Source of the DNA: Rhodothalassiaceae bacterium
Lineage (GTDB): Bacteria > Pseudomonadota > Alphaproteobacteria > Sphingomonadales > Rhodothalassiaceae
Assembly (NCBI GenBank): GCA_026004935.1
Contig: BPKC01000001.1
Location: 620,001-684,000, forward strand
DNA: 64,000 bases
Direction: 5' to 3'
The notes beneath the pieces were generated by a model. The model saw only the letters and a program-made list of their open reading frames with translations. It ran no database searches and was not told the origin of the DNA. The translations under genes and the position numbers were made by a program. Below are positions 10,836-22,681 of this stretch, in pieces; the stretch's first letter is position 1, and every line of letters starts with the position of its first letter.

Positions 10836-10920
10836 CGCCGCAGCACCCGGCCGGCCTCAACCCGATCGTCGCATCCGGCAACCGGCCGTCCGCCGGCGCG
10901 GGCCGCCCTCTGGCACTCGC

Positions 10921-10980
10921 CGCCGGAGAGCGCTGCTAATAAAATAACGATTTTTTAATCAGCATCACAATAATATTGCG
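10921..10980. promoter_or_regulatory. AT-rich promoter-like segment upstream of usg
   Basis: Within otherwise GC-rich DNA, 10937-10979 is strikingly AT-rich (AATAAAATAACGATTTTTTA followed by CACAATAATATTG). It sits about 130 bases ahead of the usg start and contains TATA-like hexamers. It probably marks the usg promoter; no confident -35/-10 pair can be fixed by eye. Confidence 0.4.
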
Positions 10981-11108
10981 TCCGTGGACGGAAGTCTGCC
11001 ATGATCCGGGATGCAGGCCTCCGGGACGCGCGACATCGCGAAATGGGGCGATGCGCGCAGGGCCACAGGGCCCGGCCGGAGCCGCAACGGGAACGAGGAG
11101 TGTGCGAG

Positions 11109-11417
11109 ATGCCGAGACGCCTGAGTGTCGAGGACTTCCTGCCCCGGCTGCCGGAGTCCGATTTCGCCCGGCAGCTCATGGGCTACCGGCTCGCGACGGC
11201 CGAGATCCTCTATCACATGCCGGATCACCCGGATCTGCTGCAGAGTTTCGTGTGGCAGTTCCAGGATCTGGTGCCCGAGTTTCCGGTGCTGCGGCGCTTC
11301 CTGAAGTTCTGGGAAGAGAACATCGAGGCGCGGCTGCACTCGGTCACGGTCGCCTCCACCGCGCTGGTAAAGCCGGCGGAGCTGCGATTCGCCGACCGCG
11401 AGTATCGGCTGCACTGA
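11109..11417 (+). CDS. usg: Usg family protein (alphaproteobacterial, function unknown)
   Basis: 102 residues. LMGYRLATAEILYHMPDHP and QSFVWQFQDLVPEFPVLRRFLKFWEENIE followed by LHSV match the small Usg protein, first noted near trp genes in some alphaproteobacteria and essentially confined to that class. No enzymatic motif and no membrane segment; a soluble, mostly helical protein with many conserved aromatics. The ATG at 11109 has GAGGAG upstream; longer in-frame starts from 11001 lack one. No trp gene is adjacent, so context gives no functional clue. Confidence 0.88.
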   Translation: MPRRLSVEDFLPRLPESDFARQLMGYRLATAEILYHMPDHPDLLQSFVWQFQDLVPEFPVLRRFLKFWEENIEARLHSVTVASTALVKPAELRFADREYRLH

Positions 11418-11432
11418 ACCGGCGAACGGGCT

Positions 11433-11870
11433 TCAGGACCGGGGCGGGGCGGATCCGCCGTCGCGCTTATCGGCCTCGTCGGGGTGCGGGTGGTCGACAT
11501 CCACGATCACCGGCGGCACCGCGTAAGGATCGACCGGCGTCAGATCGGCCGGCGGCAGCGCGCATTGCGGGCGCGTGATGCCGCAATCCCAGGCGAAGCG
11601 GTCGGGCAGCTTGCGCGCCGCGTCACCGGGATGAAAGCGGCAGATACACAGCACATTGGCAAAGCAGGCGGTGATTCCCTCATGGGCCGCATCGCAGCGC
11701 GGCGGCTCGGCGGCGGCCGGTGCGGCCTCGGGCGCGGCCTCGGGTGCGGTCTCGGGAGCGGGAGGCTGCTGCTGAGCCCTCGCCGCGGCCGCAAACAGCA
11801 TCGCCAGCGCGATGACAAGCCCCGGCCCGGGGGCACGCATGATCCGGCTCGACCACCTGCGGACGCCCAT
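11433..11870 (-). CDS. Hypothetical secreted cysteine-containing protein
   Basis: 145 residues from ATG 11870, with AAGGGA 8 nt upstream; ATG 11840 is an alternative. A basic N-region precedes a hydrophobic core and an ARAQ signal-peptidase-like site near residue 31. A Glu/Ala/Pro repeat (PETAPEAAPEAAPAA) links to a small domain with Cys in PPRCDAA, TACFA, LCICRF, WDCG and PQCAL: six cysteines in about 60 residues, probably oxidised in the periplasm. Family not recognised. Convergent with usg (15-base gap). Its 5' side holds a long untranslated region with an FNR-type box about 290 bases upstream. Confidence 0.6.
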   Translation of the reverse strand: MGVRRWSSRIMRAPGPGLVIALAMLFAAAARAQQQPPAPETAPEAAPEAAPAAAEPPRCDAAHEGITACFANVLCICRFHPGDAARKLPDRFAWDCGITRPQCALPPADLTPVDPYAVPPVIVDVDHPHPDEADKRDGGSAPPRS

Positions 11871-11964
11871 TCGCCGATCCCTTCGCCCGGTCTCCGATTC
11901 GCACGCATCCGGATTGTAGCACAAAGCGTGCCGCAGCGCCCGAGGCGCCCGCTCCCCCGGCGCC

Positions 11965-11997
11965 GAAAGAAAGGGGCGGTCCGGAACCGGACCGCCC
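11965..11997 (-). terminator. Hairpin with U-rich tail (leftward)
   Basis: GGGCGGTCCGG and CCGGACCGCCC form a perfect 11-bp stem with a two-base loop at 11974-11997. Read on the minus strand it is followed by CCTTTCTTTC, an interrupted T-tract, making a plausible intrinsic terminator for a leftward transcript. It lies upstream, not downstream, of the annotated leftward gene ending at 11433, so it would end a separate upstream transcript or attenuate that gene. Confidence 0.5.
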
Positions 11998-12037
11998 GAG
12001 TGACGAGTCGTGCGTGCGGAAAGAGGAGAGATCCCAC

Positions 12038-12166
12038 ATGCCGGTGAAAGGCGCTTGGCGCTTCAGCCGATGCGATGGGCACCCCATCGACACATGCTGC
12101 GGCGTCATTCGCGTCTTCGCGCCGGCCAAAAATGCGCCTGGCAGATTCCGCGCGGGGCGGATTTGA
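12038..12166 (+). CDS. Candidate small ORF (42 aa)
   Basis: An ATG at 12038 follows the strong SD-like GGAAAGAGGAGAG (about 7 nt spacing) and opens 42 codons ending in TGA at 12164-12166, inside the FNR-type palindrome. The peptide starts MPVKGAWRFSR, has three cysteines (RCDG and TCCG) and a basic end. Third-position GC looks lower than in neighbouring genes, which argues against coding. The same stretch on the other strand could be a small RNA with a CU-rich loop. Low confidence. Confidence 0.25.
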   Translation: MPVKGAWRFSRCDGHPIDTCCGVIRVFAPAKNAPGRFRAGRI

Positions 12167-12178
12167 TCCAGATCAAAT
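12161..12178. promoter_or_regulatory. FNR/FixK-type operator (perfect palindrome)
   Basis: ATTTGATC-CA-GATCAAAT is a perfect 18-base palindrome containing TTGAT-N4-ATCAA, the consensus of the Crp/FNR-family regulators FNR, FnrL and FixK. The nearest leftward gene starts at 11870. Rightward there is no gene before 14363 except the leftward ggt. The site therefore either drives a long leader for the gene at 11433-11870 or an unannotated transcript. A box alone is not proof of regulation. Confidence 0.7.
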
Positions 12179-12388
12179 TTGCGCTACAAAATCGGCTGAA
12201 TCCGCCAGAAATTTCGTATCAGATGGAGCGGCGGCCCCCTCGCCGCCGCGATGGCGACCCGCGGAAGCTGGGGCCGCCGCGCCTGCTCTGCGCGGCCGAC
12301 CCGGCGCGCCGTTCTTTCCTCTCCGCTGCCCCCTCGTGGCGGGTCTTCCCGACAGTGGAGAGGGGTCTGCCGGGCGCGGGCCGGCCGG

Positions 12389-14245
<1,857 letters not shown>

Positions 14246-14362
14246 CGCGCTCTCTCCTCCTTGCGGCCGCGGCGCGAAGGCTAGCAGCATGGGCGCGATG
14301 GCGCTAGAATCACGATCGTTGACGGGCGCGGGACCGGACGGGGAGGGGAAAGGCGCGAGATC

Positions 14363-16677
14363 ATGAGACTTTTTGGCCTTGTGCGTATTCTCTTTGCGGC
14401 GGTGGCGCTGATGGCGGCGCTGCCGCTTGCGGGCTGCGGCGGCGGGGGCGGCACGCCGCCGGCCCCCAGTTCTCCGCCGCCACCGCCGCCTCCTCCTCCG
14501 CCGCCACCGCCGCCACCGCCCCCACCGCCGACGGAGAATTTCGACACGGCGGAGTTCCGCGCCTCCACGGGGCTCGACAACATCAAGGCGATCGCGGCCT
14601 ACGAGGCGGGGGCGACGGGCGCGGGCATCATCGTCGGCGTGATCGACACCGGGGTCGACCTCGACCACATCGATCTGAAGAACAACATCGATCCGCGCAG
14701 CCGCGACGTCGTGCGCACGGGGACGGATGCGACCCGGCGAACGATCCGGACGGCCACGGCACCTTCGTCTCCGGCATCATCGCCGCCGAAAAGAACGGGC
14801 TGGGCATGCATGGGGTGGCGTTCCGCGCGAAGATCCTGATGGAGCGCGCGGACTCGATCGGCTCCTGCGATGACGAGTGCAAGTTCTCCGACACCGCGAT
14901 CGCCGCCGGCATCAACGACGCCATCGCCAAGGGCGCGAAGGTCATCAACATGTCGCTGGGCGGCGAGGGCTTCGGATTTACCGTGCTGAACGCCGTGCGC
15001 AGCGCGGCGAACAGCGGCCTCGTCACGGTGATCGCCGCGGGCAACGAATCGCAGCCCGATCCCAGCGGCTTCGCCCATGTGGCCGCCGACGGCGTCGTGC
15101 TGGGGACCGCCATCGTCGTCGGCGCGACGGACCAGAACGACGTGATCGCGGATTTTTCGAACCGCGCCGGGGACCTGAAGGACATCTTTCTCGTGGCGCC
15201 GGGTGTCGATCTGCGCTCCACATGGATCGATGACCAGCTCGCGATCGGGGATGGGACCTCGTTTGCCGCGCCGCATGTCTCGGGCGCCGTGGCGCTGCTG
15301 TTCCAGCTCTTCCCCAATCTGACCGCGCGCGACGTCGTCGACATCCTGCTCACCACCGCCACCGATCTCGGGGCGCCCGGCGTCGACGAGATCTACGGCC
15401 ACGGGCTGCTCAATCTGGAGCGGGCCGTCCAGCCGATCGGGACCACCGCCGTGCCGGCCAGCGCCGACGCCTCCGTGCGCGTCGAAACAAGGGGCAGCTT
15501 CTTCGACCCCGGCTCGGTCTTCGGCGATGCGCTCGCGGCCGGCGCGCTCGACGGCGTCATCATGATCGACCGCTACCGGCGCAGCTATCTGGTCGATCTC
15601 GGCGCCGGCGTGGCCCGTGCGCGCCCTGCCTTCTCGCTCGCCGCCACCATGCCCTTCGCCCGGCGCACCGAGCTCATCCGCCGCCGGGCCGGGCGGTTCG
15701 CGCTGACCTTCGGCGCCCATGTCCCGGCGGCCGCGGAGGTGGCGGCGGGGCTCGGCGGCCTCGCGCGCACGAGCGTCCTTGACCGGCGGCCCTTCATGGC
15801 GGTGGAGGGCACGCTTCCCGGCGGGCTCACCTTCACGCTCGCGCGCAACATCGCGCTCGCGGAGGTGAGCGATCTGCCGGCGGATCCGGCCGCCGCGCGG
15901 GGCCTGTTCGCGCGGGCCTGGCGCGGGCCGCTTCAGGACGCGCTGGAGGAAAGCGTCGCGCTGCGTCTGGGGCTTGCGCTCGGCGCGCGCTGGCGCCTTT
16001 CCGTCGGCACCGAGCTGGCGCAGGCGGACGGCACCGTCCCCGGCACGCCGGCGGCTGCGGATCGCCTGCGCCGCCAGCGCAGCGAGATCACGCTTGCGCA
16101 TGTCGGCCGGCGGCTTGCGGTGGCGGCGGGCTTCTCGCATGTGCGCGAAGAGGGGCTCGTCTTCGATGCGCGCGGCGCCGGCGCGCTGGCGCTGGGTGCG
16201 GGCCGGCATCTGGGCGCCCGGCTGGCCGCGCGCTGGGCGCTCGCCCGCGAGTGGGCGCTGTTCGCGACCGCCTCGGTCGTGCGCAGCCGGCTTGCGGCCG
16301 CGGACAATCCGCTGCTCGCGGGTGCGAGCGCGCTCGTCGCCACCTCCTACGGCGGCGGGCTGGCGCGCCGCCATCTGCTGACGCCGGGCGACGAGCTCAG
16401 GCTCGGCTATCTCGCCCCCCTCGCGGTGCGCCACGGGGCGGCGCTGTTCCGCCTGCCGACGGGGCGCGACTATGCGGCGGACCGCTTCCTGTTCACCGAC
16501 CGCTCCGTGCGGCTGGCCCCCGCGCGGCGCGAGCGGGATCTGGAGCTCGCCTATGGTCTTCCGCTCGGCCGCGGCCTCAGGCTCGATCTGGGATTCCGGG
16601 CGCTCGCCCATCCCGGCCATGTGGCGCGCGCCGGCTGGGGCATGGAAGGCGGCATGAGACTGGGGCTGCGCTACTGA
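14363..16677 (+). pseudogene. S8 subtilisin-like lipoprotein autotransporter, interrupted by an apparent -1 frameshift
   Basis: The first frame (14363-14839) encodes a lipoprotein signal with lipobox LAGC (Cys25), a 19-residue polyproline tract, and the subtilase Asp motif VGVIDTGVDLDH (Asp95). The frame is lost near 14719-14722, where a run of four G would need five. The other frame then continues with the His motif DGHGTFVSG and, further on, GDGTSFAAPHVSGA with the Ser. The C-terminal 300 residues resemble an outer-membrane beta-barrel ending GMRLGLRY. Reassembled it would be about 771 residues with Asp-His-Ser complete. It is a true lesion or a sequencing error; the high quality of both halves favours a recent change or error. 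Confidence 0.82.
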
Positions 16678-16706
16678 TGAGAGCCCGGTCGGTGAAGGAG
16701 GCGATC

Positions 16707-17033
16707 ATGCGGCATCTTGCGGGAATGGCGGCGCTGCTGCTGCTTGCGGGCTGCAGCCCGCCGGGCGGGCAGGCCCCGCCCGGGAGCGGAGGAGACCGGA
16801 CCATGCACGAGAACGGCCGCGGCGAGGAGGCGAAGGCGCCGCCGCCGGGCGCGATCCCGATCGGCGAGGAGGTCTATGCCGTGCCCATCGGCGGGCCGGA
16901 CGAACAGGGGTGCCAGCGCTACCGGCTGTGGTCGCCGACGAAGATGGTGGTTCAGGCCATCCACTACCGGCGTGCGGACGGCAGCTTCACCATGCGCAAG
17001 GACGAGGCCGCCTGCATGCACAAGGAGGATTAG
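16707..17033 (+). CDS. Small lipoprotein of unknown function
   Basis: 108 residues. ATG 16707 has AAGGAGG upstream; an ATG at 16677 overlapping the autotransporter stop would add ten residues. The signal peptide MRHLAGMAALLLLAGC ends in a clear lipobox LLAGC with Cys16. After a Gly/Pro linker, a small domain carries VYAVPIGGPDEQGCQRYRLW and TMRKDEAACMHKED. The two cysteines may pair. Starting 30 bases after the autotransporter stop, it is probably in the same operon. Residue 17 is Ser rather than Asp, so outer-membrane sorting is expected. Confidence 0.7.
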   Translation: MRHLAGMAALLLLAGCSPPGGQAPPGSGGDRTMHENGRGEEAKAPPPGAIPIGEEVYAVPIGGPDEQGCQRYRLWSPTKMVVQAIHYRRADGSFTMRKDEAACMHKED

Positions 17034-17085
17034 CCGCTCGGCATCCGGCACCGCGTCCCCTCGGGCCGCGGAAGACACGCGCGTC

Positions 17086-17577
17086 TCAGCCGCACCCGGC
17101 CTGCGGCAGCAGGAAGTGGATGACGGCGCTGGCGACGGGCCGGCTGCGGTCGTCCTGCCAGGCCTCGGCGGCGGCGACCACGACGCGCCGGCCCCAGCGC
17201 ATCAGCCGCGCGGTTGCGAGCAGGTCCCGCTCGCCCGCCGGGCGCAGATAGTCCACGGTCAGCGTGATGGGTTTGGGAAGCGCGGCGGGAAAGCGGCCGT
17301 CGCGCCGTCCCGCCCGCCAGATCCAGGCGCTCATGCCGGCGATCTCGAGCACCGCGCCCACGACGCCGCCGTGAAACCGCCCGGGCGCCCCGATGAAGCC
17401 GGGCCGGAAGGGCGCGCGGATCACGATCTCGTCGGCGTGCGCCGGCTCGAGCTCGGCGACGAGCCCCATCTGCCGGCCGTAGGGGAAGCTGTCGAGAGGG
17501 GCTTCAAGCCGTCCACCCGCCGCCCCGGCGGAATCCGCGAGGGCGGCCGCGAGCCTGTGGAAGGGATCCGGCGTCAT
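17086..17577 (-). CDS. PaaI-family hotdog thioesterase
   Basis: 163 residues starting MTPDPFHRL. The hotdog signature is FHGGVVGAVLEIAGMSAW, where HGG precedes the acidic residue on the central helix, followed by TVDYLRPAGERDLLATA. Such enzymes hydrolyse acyl-CoA thioesters in the cytosol. Its start overlaps the stop of the upstream hotdog gene (ATGA at 17574-17577), so the two are coupled and may form a heteromer. The usual Asp after HGG is replaced by Glu (LEIAG), which is tolerated in some members. Confidence 0.85.
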   Translation of the reverse strand: MTPDPFHRLAAALADSAGAAGGRLEAPLDSFPYGRQMGLVAELEPAHADEIVIRAPFRPGFIGAPGRFHGGVVGAVLEIAGMSAWIWRAGRRDGRFPAALPKPITLTVDYLRPAGERDLLATARLMRWGRRVVVAAAEAWQDDRSRPVASAVIHFLLPQAGCG

Positions 17578-18053
17578 CCGCGCTCTCCTTCGGCCGCGCG
17601 CGGCCCGGCGCCCCGGCCGGGTGCGGGGGCGGCGCGCATGAAGGTGCCGGCCGCGTGGGCGACGATCGTGCCGTCCGGATGCCCGGCGCTGCCGCGCACG
17701 AAGGCGATCGAGCGGGTGAGACGGTAGCATTCCATGCGCGCAAGGAGCGGCGCGCCGGCGGTCGCGGGGCGCAGATAGTCGAGTCTGAGATCGAGGGTTG
17801 CGATCGGCTCGAACTGCCTCATCCGCGCGAACACGGCCATGCCGGCGGCGGTGTCGATGAGCGAGAAGACGGCGCCGCCCGCGAGCACGCCGGTCTCCTC
17901 ATAGGCGACGAAGCGCTCGTCGTAGGGCAGCACGAGCTCCGCCCAGTCGCGGCCGATGGCGGCCACATGGATGCCCATCTCGGCGACATGGGGCACCTGT
18001 CTGAGGTGGCCGTTGATGAGGGCAAGCAGCCCGCTGGAATCGTCGCCCGCCAT
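17574..18053 (-). CDS. PaaI-family hotdog thioesterase
   Basis: 159 residues from ATG 18053. The active-site helix is GVLAGGAVFSLIDTAAGMAVF, with catalytic Asp in LIDTAAG as in PaaI/YbgC-like acyl-CoA thioesterases, followed by TLDLRLDYLRPA. It is upstream of, and overlaps by four bases, the second thioesterase gene; the two proteins look like diverged tandem duplicates. Substrate (aryl- or acyl-CoA) not resolvable. The last residues are an Arg/Gly/Ala-rich tail. Confidence 0.87.
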   Translation of the reverse strand: MAGDDSSGLLALINGHLRQVPHVAEMGIHVAAIGRDWAELVLPYDERFVAYEETGVLAGGAVFSLIDTAAGMAVFARMRQFEPIATLDLRLDYLRPATAGAPLLARMECYRLTRSIAFVRGSAGHPDGTIVAHAAGTFMRAAPAPGRGAGPRAAEGERG

Positions 18054-18157
18054 GGCGCTCCATCCCTGGCCCGTCCGGACCCCGTCCGTCCGGCTCGGCC
18101 GGTCCATAGGACGGCCGCGCGCGCCGCGCAACCGCCGCATCCGGGACGCGGCGGGGG

Positions 18158-18994
18158 CTAGAAGCGGGCACCGATGCGCAGCAGCACCGCGTCGTCGCCA
18201 GTCGGTCCGCCATTCACCGTCGCGACATAGGAAACCCCGAACAGGAAGGCGCGGTAGTGTGCCAGAAATCCCGTTTCCACATCCCATTTGCCGCGGGCGA
18301 AAGCCCCGTCCTCGTAGCCGGCATGCCCGGTCCAGCCGAGCTCCAGCGCGCCCGTGTCGAAGCCCGGAAGCGTCAGGCTCAGGTCGGCGGCCAGATAGAG
18401 GTTGTCCTGATCCCCGCTGTTCGGTTGCGGCGGCACGTAGTGGACCCGACCGGTCCAGGAAAGCGGGCCGCGAGATGAGCCGGCTGCGGCGTAGAGCTCG
18501 CCATACACCGACCCGCGGCCGCCCGGAAACAGATAGACGATGCCGCCCAGGTCCCAGTCGAGTCCCAGCGCCGCAAAACCGCGCCCGACCGTCACGTCGG
18601 TCTCCACATCCGCACCCGCCACCGCGCGCTGGGAGGAGGCCCAGCCGGAGACATGCCAGCCGGCCCAGGCGAGCGCGACCTCCGCCTGCAGCGCGAAGTC
18701 CTTGCCGTTGAGCGACAGGCCGCGGAAACGGTAGTCGCTCGCCCAGGACAGGCTGCTGCTCACCGCCGGCCCCTCTTGCCCCACCGCCGGTGCCGGGCGG
18801 ACGGCCGCCAGCGCAGCCGCCACAAGGGCGAGAGCCCCACGGAACGGCCGCCCGCCGCATCCCGGCCGCCGGCGCCTCGCGGCCGCCCTGCGCGCCGTGG
18901 CCGTTGCCGCATCGCGGAATTGCGCGCCAGCCGTGCGCGCCCCGTGTCCCTCTTCTCGCCCACCGCCAAACCGTGTGGTGCTGCTCTTGCACAT
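18158..18994 (-). CDS. TorF-family putative porin (TIGR02001, Gcw_chp)
   Basis: 278 residues from ATG 18994 (GGGAGAGAG upstream). After a long Arg-rich N-region (ATARRAAARRRRPG) a hydrophobic stretch ALALVAAALAAV and a site near AVGQE would direct Sec export. The mature protein opens SSSLSWASDYRFRGLSLNGKDFALQ, the hallmark of this family, and alternates like an outer-membrane beta-barrel, ending LLRIGARF with terminal Phe as expected for BAM recognition. The unusually long signal N-region suggests the real start could be further downstream. Role: outer-membrane channel, solute unknown. Confidence 0.78.
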   Translation of the reverse strand: MCKSSTTRFGGGREEGHGARTAGAQFRDAATATARRAAARRRRPGCGGRPFRGALALVAAALAAVRPAPAVGQEGPAVSSSLSWASDYRFRGLSLNGKDFALQAEVALAWAGWHVSGWASSQRAVAGADVETDVTVGRGFAALGLDWDLGGIVYLFPGGRGSVYGELYAAAGSSRGPLSWTGRVHYVPPQPNSGDQDNLYLAADLSLTLPGFDTGALELGWTGHAGYEDGAFARGKWDVETGFLAHYRAFLFGVSYVATVNGGPTGDDAVLLRIGARF

Positions 18995-19051
18995 CGGCTC
19001 TCTCCCGTCCGGCCGGCTGTTCATGAGACCTTCAGCCGAACAGGATAAATG

Positions 19052-19067
19052 CGTCATTTCAATGACG
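19052..19067. promoter_or_regulatory. Operator-like inverted repeat upstream of the TorF-like porin
   Basis: CGTCATT-TC-AATGACG is a perfect 7+7 inverted repeat located 58 bases ahead of the porin start, in an AT-richer patch (GGATAAATGCG before it, TAATGTGAAAT after). Its size and symmetry fit a dimeric repressor or activator site for the leftward porin gene. The regulator is not identifiable. Confidence 0.45.
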
Positions 19068-19520
19068 TAATGTGAAATCTGGACATGGTTCAGGAATGGG
19101 CAATCCGCCCGTATCATGACCGTACGTCGCGCGGGCCCTTATTCCCCGTCCTGCGCGGGAAAGCGGCGCGCCGGCTGCCCGCTTGCATGTTGCGCTGCAC
19201 AAATTGGGGGCAGACGTGCGGTCAAGGGGAGAGCAGGAGGAGGGCGCCCGACGCGCCTTTTTTCACGCTTTCCTGCGCGACTCGCGTGCGGCGGCCGCCC
19301 CCGGGCGGGTGCGATGGTCGCCGTGCGGAGCTCCGGAATCGATTCGCATGGCTCCTTTGCGCTCTTGCCAAGGCGCAGGCGCATTCCTAAAGTCCGCGCG
19401 CGCCGCGTGCCGCCGGAAAACCCCGGCGGCCGGCGGGAGGAAACGGCAACGGGACCGCGCCGGCGCCGCAACTGCGGGTGGCCGGCAGGGGTCGTGAAAG
19501 CGGATGAGGAAACAGGGCAG

Positions 19521-21623
<2,103 letters not shown>

Positions 21624-21669
21624 GGGGACGGCACGGGGCGGCCCAGGGCGGCCGCCAGGACGCATCCCG

Positions 21670-21703
21670 GGGCCCGGTCGGAACCCTCCGGCCGGGCCCT
21701 TTT
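21670..21703 (+). terminator. Rho-independent terminator of hppA
   Basis: GGGCCCGG and CCGGGCCC pair across a 14-base loop that itself can add CGG/CCG pairs; TTTT follows. It lies 47 bases behind the hppA stop. Confidence 0.75.
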
Positions 21704-21791
21704 CCAGTCACCCGTGATCGAGGATCGATGGGAAGTTGTCGGCACGGGCGCGGCGGCGGCCCCACCACCGGCGGGTCCACTGCGTCTTCAC

Positions 21792-21900
21792 GTCATCTGC
21801 CGACCTGATCGGTGGATCCAGCGGACAGCGAAGACGACCTCCACCGTCGGGGGTTGTCACACGTACTGGCTGGATTCGCCGCTTTCGCGGCGAATGACGA
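21792..21900 (+). repeat. Composite palindromic element, type II (A-C)
   Basis: Module A (a degenerate copy, GTCATCTGCCGACCTGATCG then GTGGATCCAG) begins at 21792. Module C, GGATTCGCCGCTTTCGCGGC followed by GAATGACGA, begins at 21872, 80 bases later. The same A-C pairing recurs at 54435 and 54790. Noncoding DNA behind the hppA terminator. Confidence 0.65.
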
Positions 21901-22000
21901 GAAAGAAAGCGTGACGCGCCGGCGCACTCTTCTCCGTCACCCGCCGGCTCGATCCGCTGCTGCGCTCACTTCGGCGTCACCCGCCGCCCTTTCCCGTTGC

Positions 22001-22109
22001 GTCACCCGCCGGCTTGGCCGGCGGGTCCAGCGGGCGGCGAAGCCGACCCCAGGCCTGCGAGCCGCCTTCACCGCCGGTTGGGTTAGCCGGTCAAGCCGGC
22101 GCCCGACGC
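22001..22109 (+). repeat. Composite palindromic element, type I (A-B), diverged copy
   Basis: Module A, GTCACCCGCCGGCTTGGCCG then GCGGGTCCAG, starts at 22001. Module B, here degenerate (ACCGCCGGTTGGGTTAGCCG then GTCAAGCC), starts at 22070, 69 bases later. Total 109 bp, identical to the other type I copies. Half copies of A (CACCCGCCGGC) precede it at about 21940-21985, and an isolated full A follows at 22149-22178. The block 21840-22280 has no gene I can support. Confidence 0.65.
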
Positions 22110-22148
22110 GGTGGGGGAGGGTCACCCGCCGGCCCATTGTTCTCTCGT

Positions 22149-22178
22149 CACCCGCCGGCTTGACCGGCGGGTCCAGCG
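22149..22178 (+). repeat. Isolated module A palindrome
   Basis: GTCACCCGCCGGCTTGACCG then GCGGGTCCAG. The stem ACCCGCCGG/CCGGCGGGT closes over CTTGA. This is the consensus form of module A without a following B or C module. Confidence 0.75.
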
Positions 22179-22287
22179 GGACGCGCAGCCGGCCTCCCGG
22201 ACCGGGGACGCCGCCTTCCGATTGATTCGCCGGCGCAGCCGGAAGAGGGCGCGCGGGAGAATGCGTCGCCCCGCTCGCTCTCCACGC

Positions 22288-22569
22288 CTACCGCCGGCGC
22301 GGGGGTTCCGTGCGGCGGTGGAAGTCGGGCGGCTTGCCGGCCAGCCAGCGGATGAAGGCGGCGATTTCGGGATGGGCCCGCAGCCGGGCGAGGTCGTGAT
22401 AGCGGTCGCGCAGCTCGGACTCGCGGAAGACCGCATGGATCTTGCGGTGGCAGATGGGGTGCACGAGGACCGCCTCGCGCCCGCCATAGCGGCGCGGGAC
22501 GAGGTGGTGCCGTTCGCGTCGCCGGCCCAGCGGCCGCCCGCACAGGGCGCACAGCTCGCCGTCCGCCAT
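22288..22569 (-). CDS. HNH-type zinc protein (putative endonuclease domain)
   Basis: 93 residues from ATG 22569, with GGGAGAAGG about 8 nt upstream. A CALCGR cysteine pair near residue 8 is followed by RHHLVPRRYGG and HPICHRKIH: the paired Cys, HH and CxxH pattern of a compact HNH/ββα-metal fold. The C-terminal half is helical (SELRDRYHDLARLRAHPEI). Such proteins are common beside housekeeping genes in alphaproteobacteria, and nuclease activity is not shown for most. It is divergent from threonine synthase, 112 bases away. Confidence 0.75.
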   Translation of the reverse strand: MADGELCALCGRPLGRRRERHHLVPRRYGGREAVLVHPICHRKIHAVFRESELRDRYHDLARLRAHPEIAAFIRWLAGKPPDFHRRTEPPRRR

Positions 22570-22681
22570 CGACCGCCTTCTCCCTGCCGTCCGCCGGTGT
22601 GCGGGGTTCTTTGACAGCCCGCTCGCATCCGCATTACTGCTCGGCGCGGGCTTCCCCTGCAAGCCGAGGGAGGATCGCGCG

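Noticed and set aside
14700-14760. Programmed -1 ribosomal frameshift joining the two halves of the subtilase
   Set aside because: There is no X-XXY-YYZ slippery heptamer at the switch, and the downstream frame would not be required in that position in related proteins; a lost base in the G-run is simpler.
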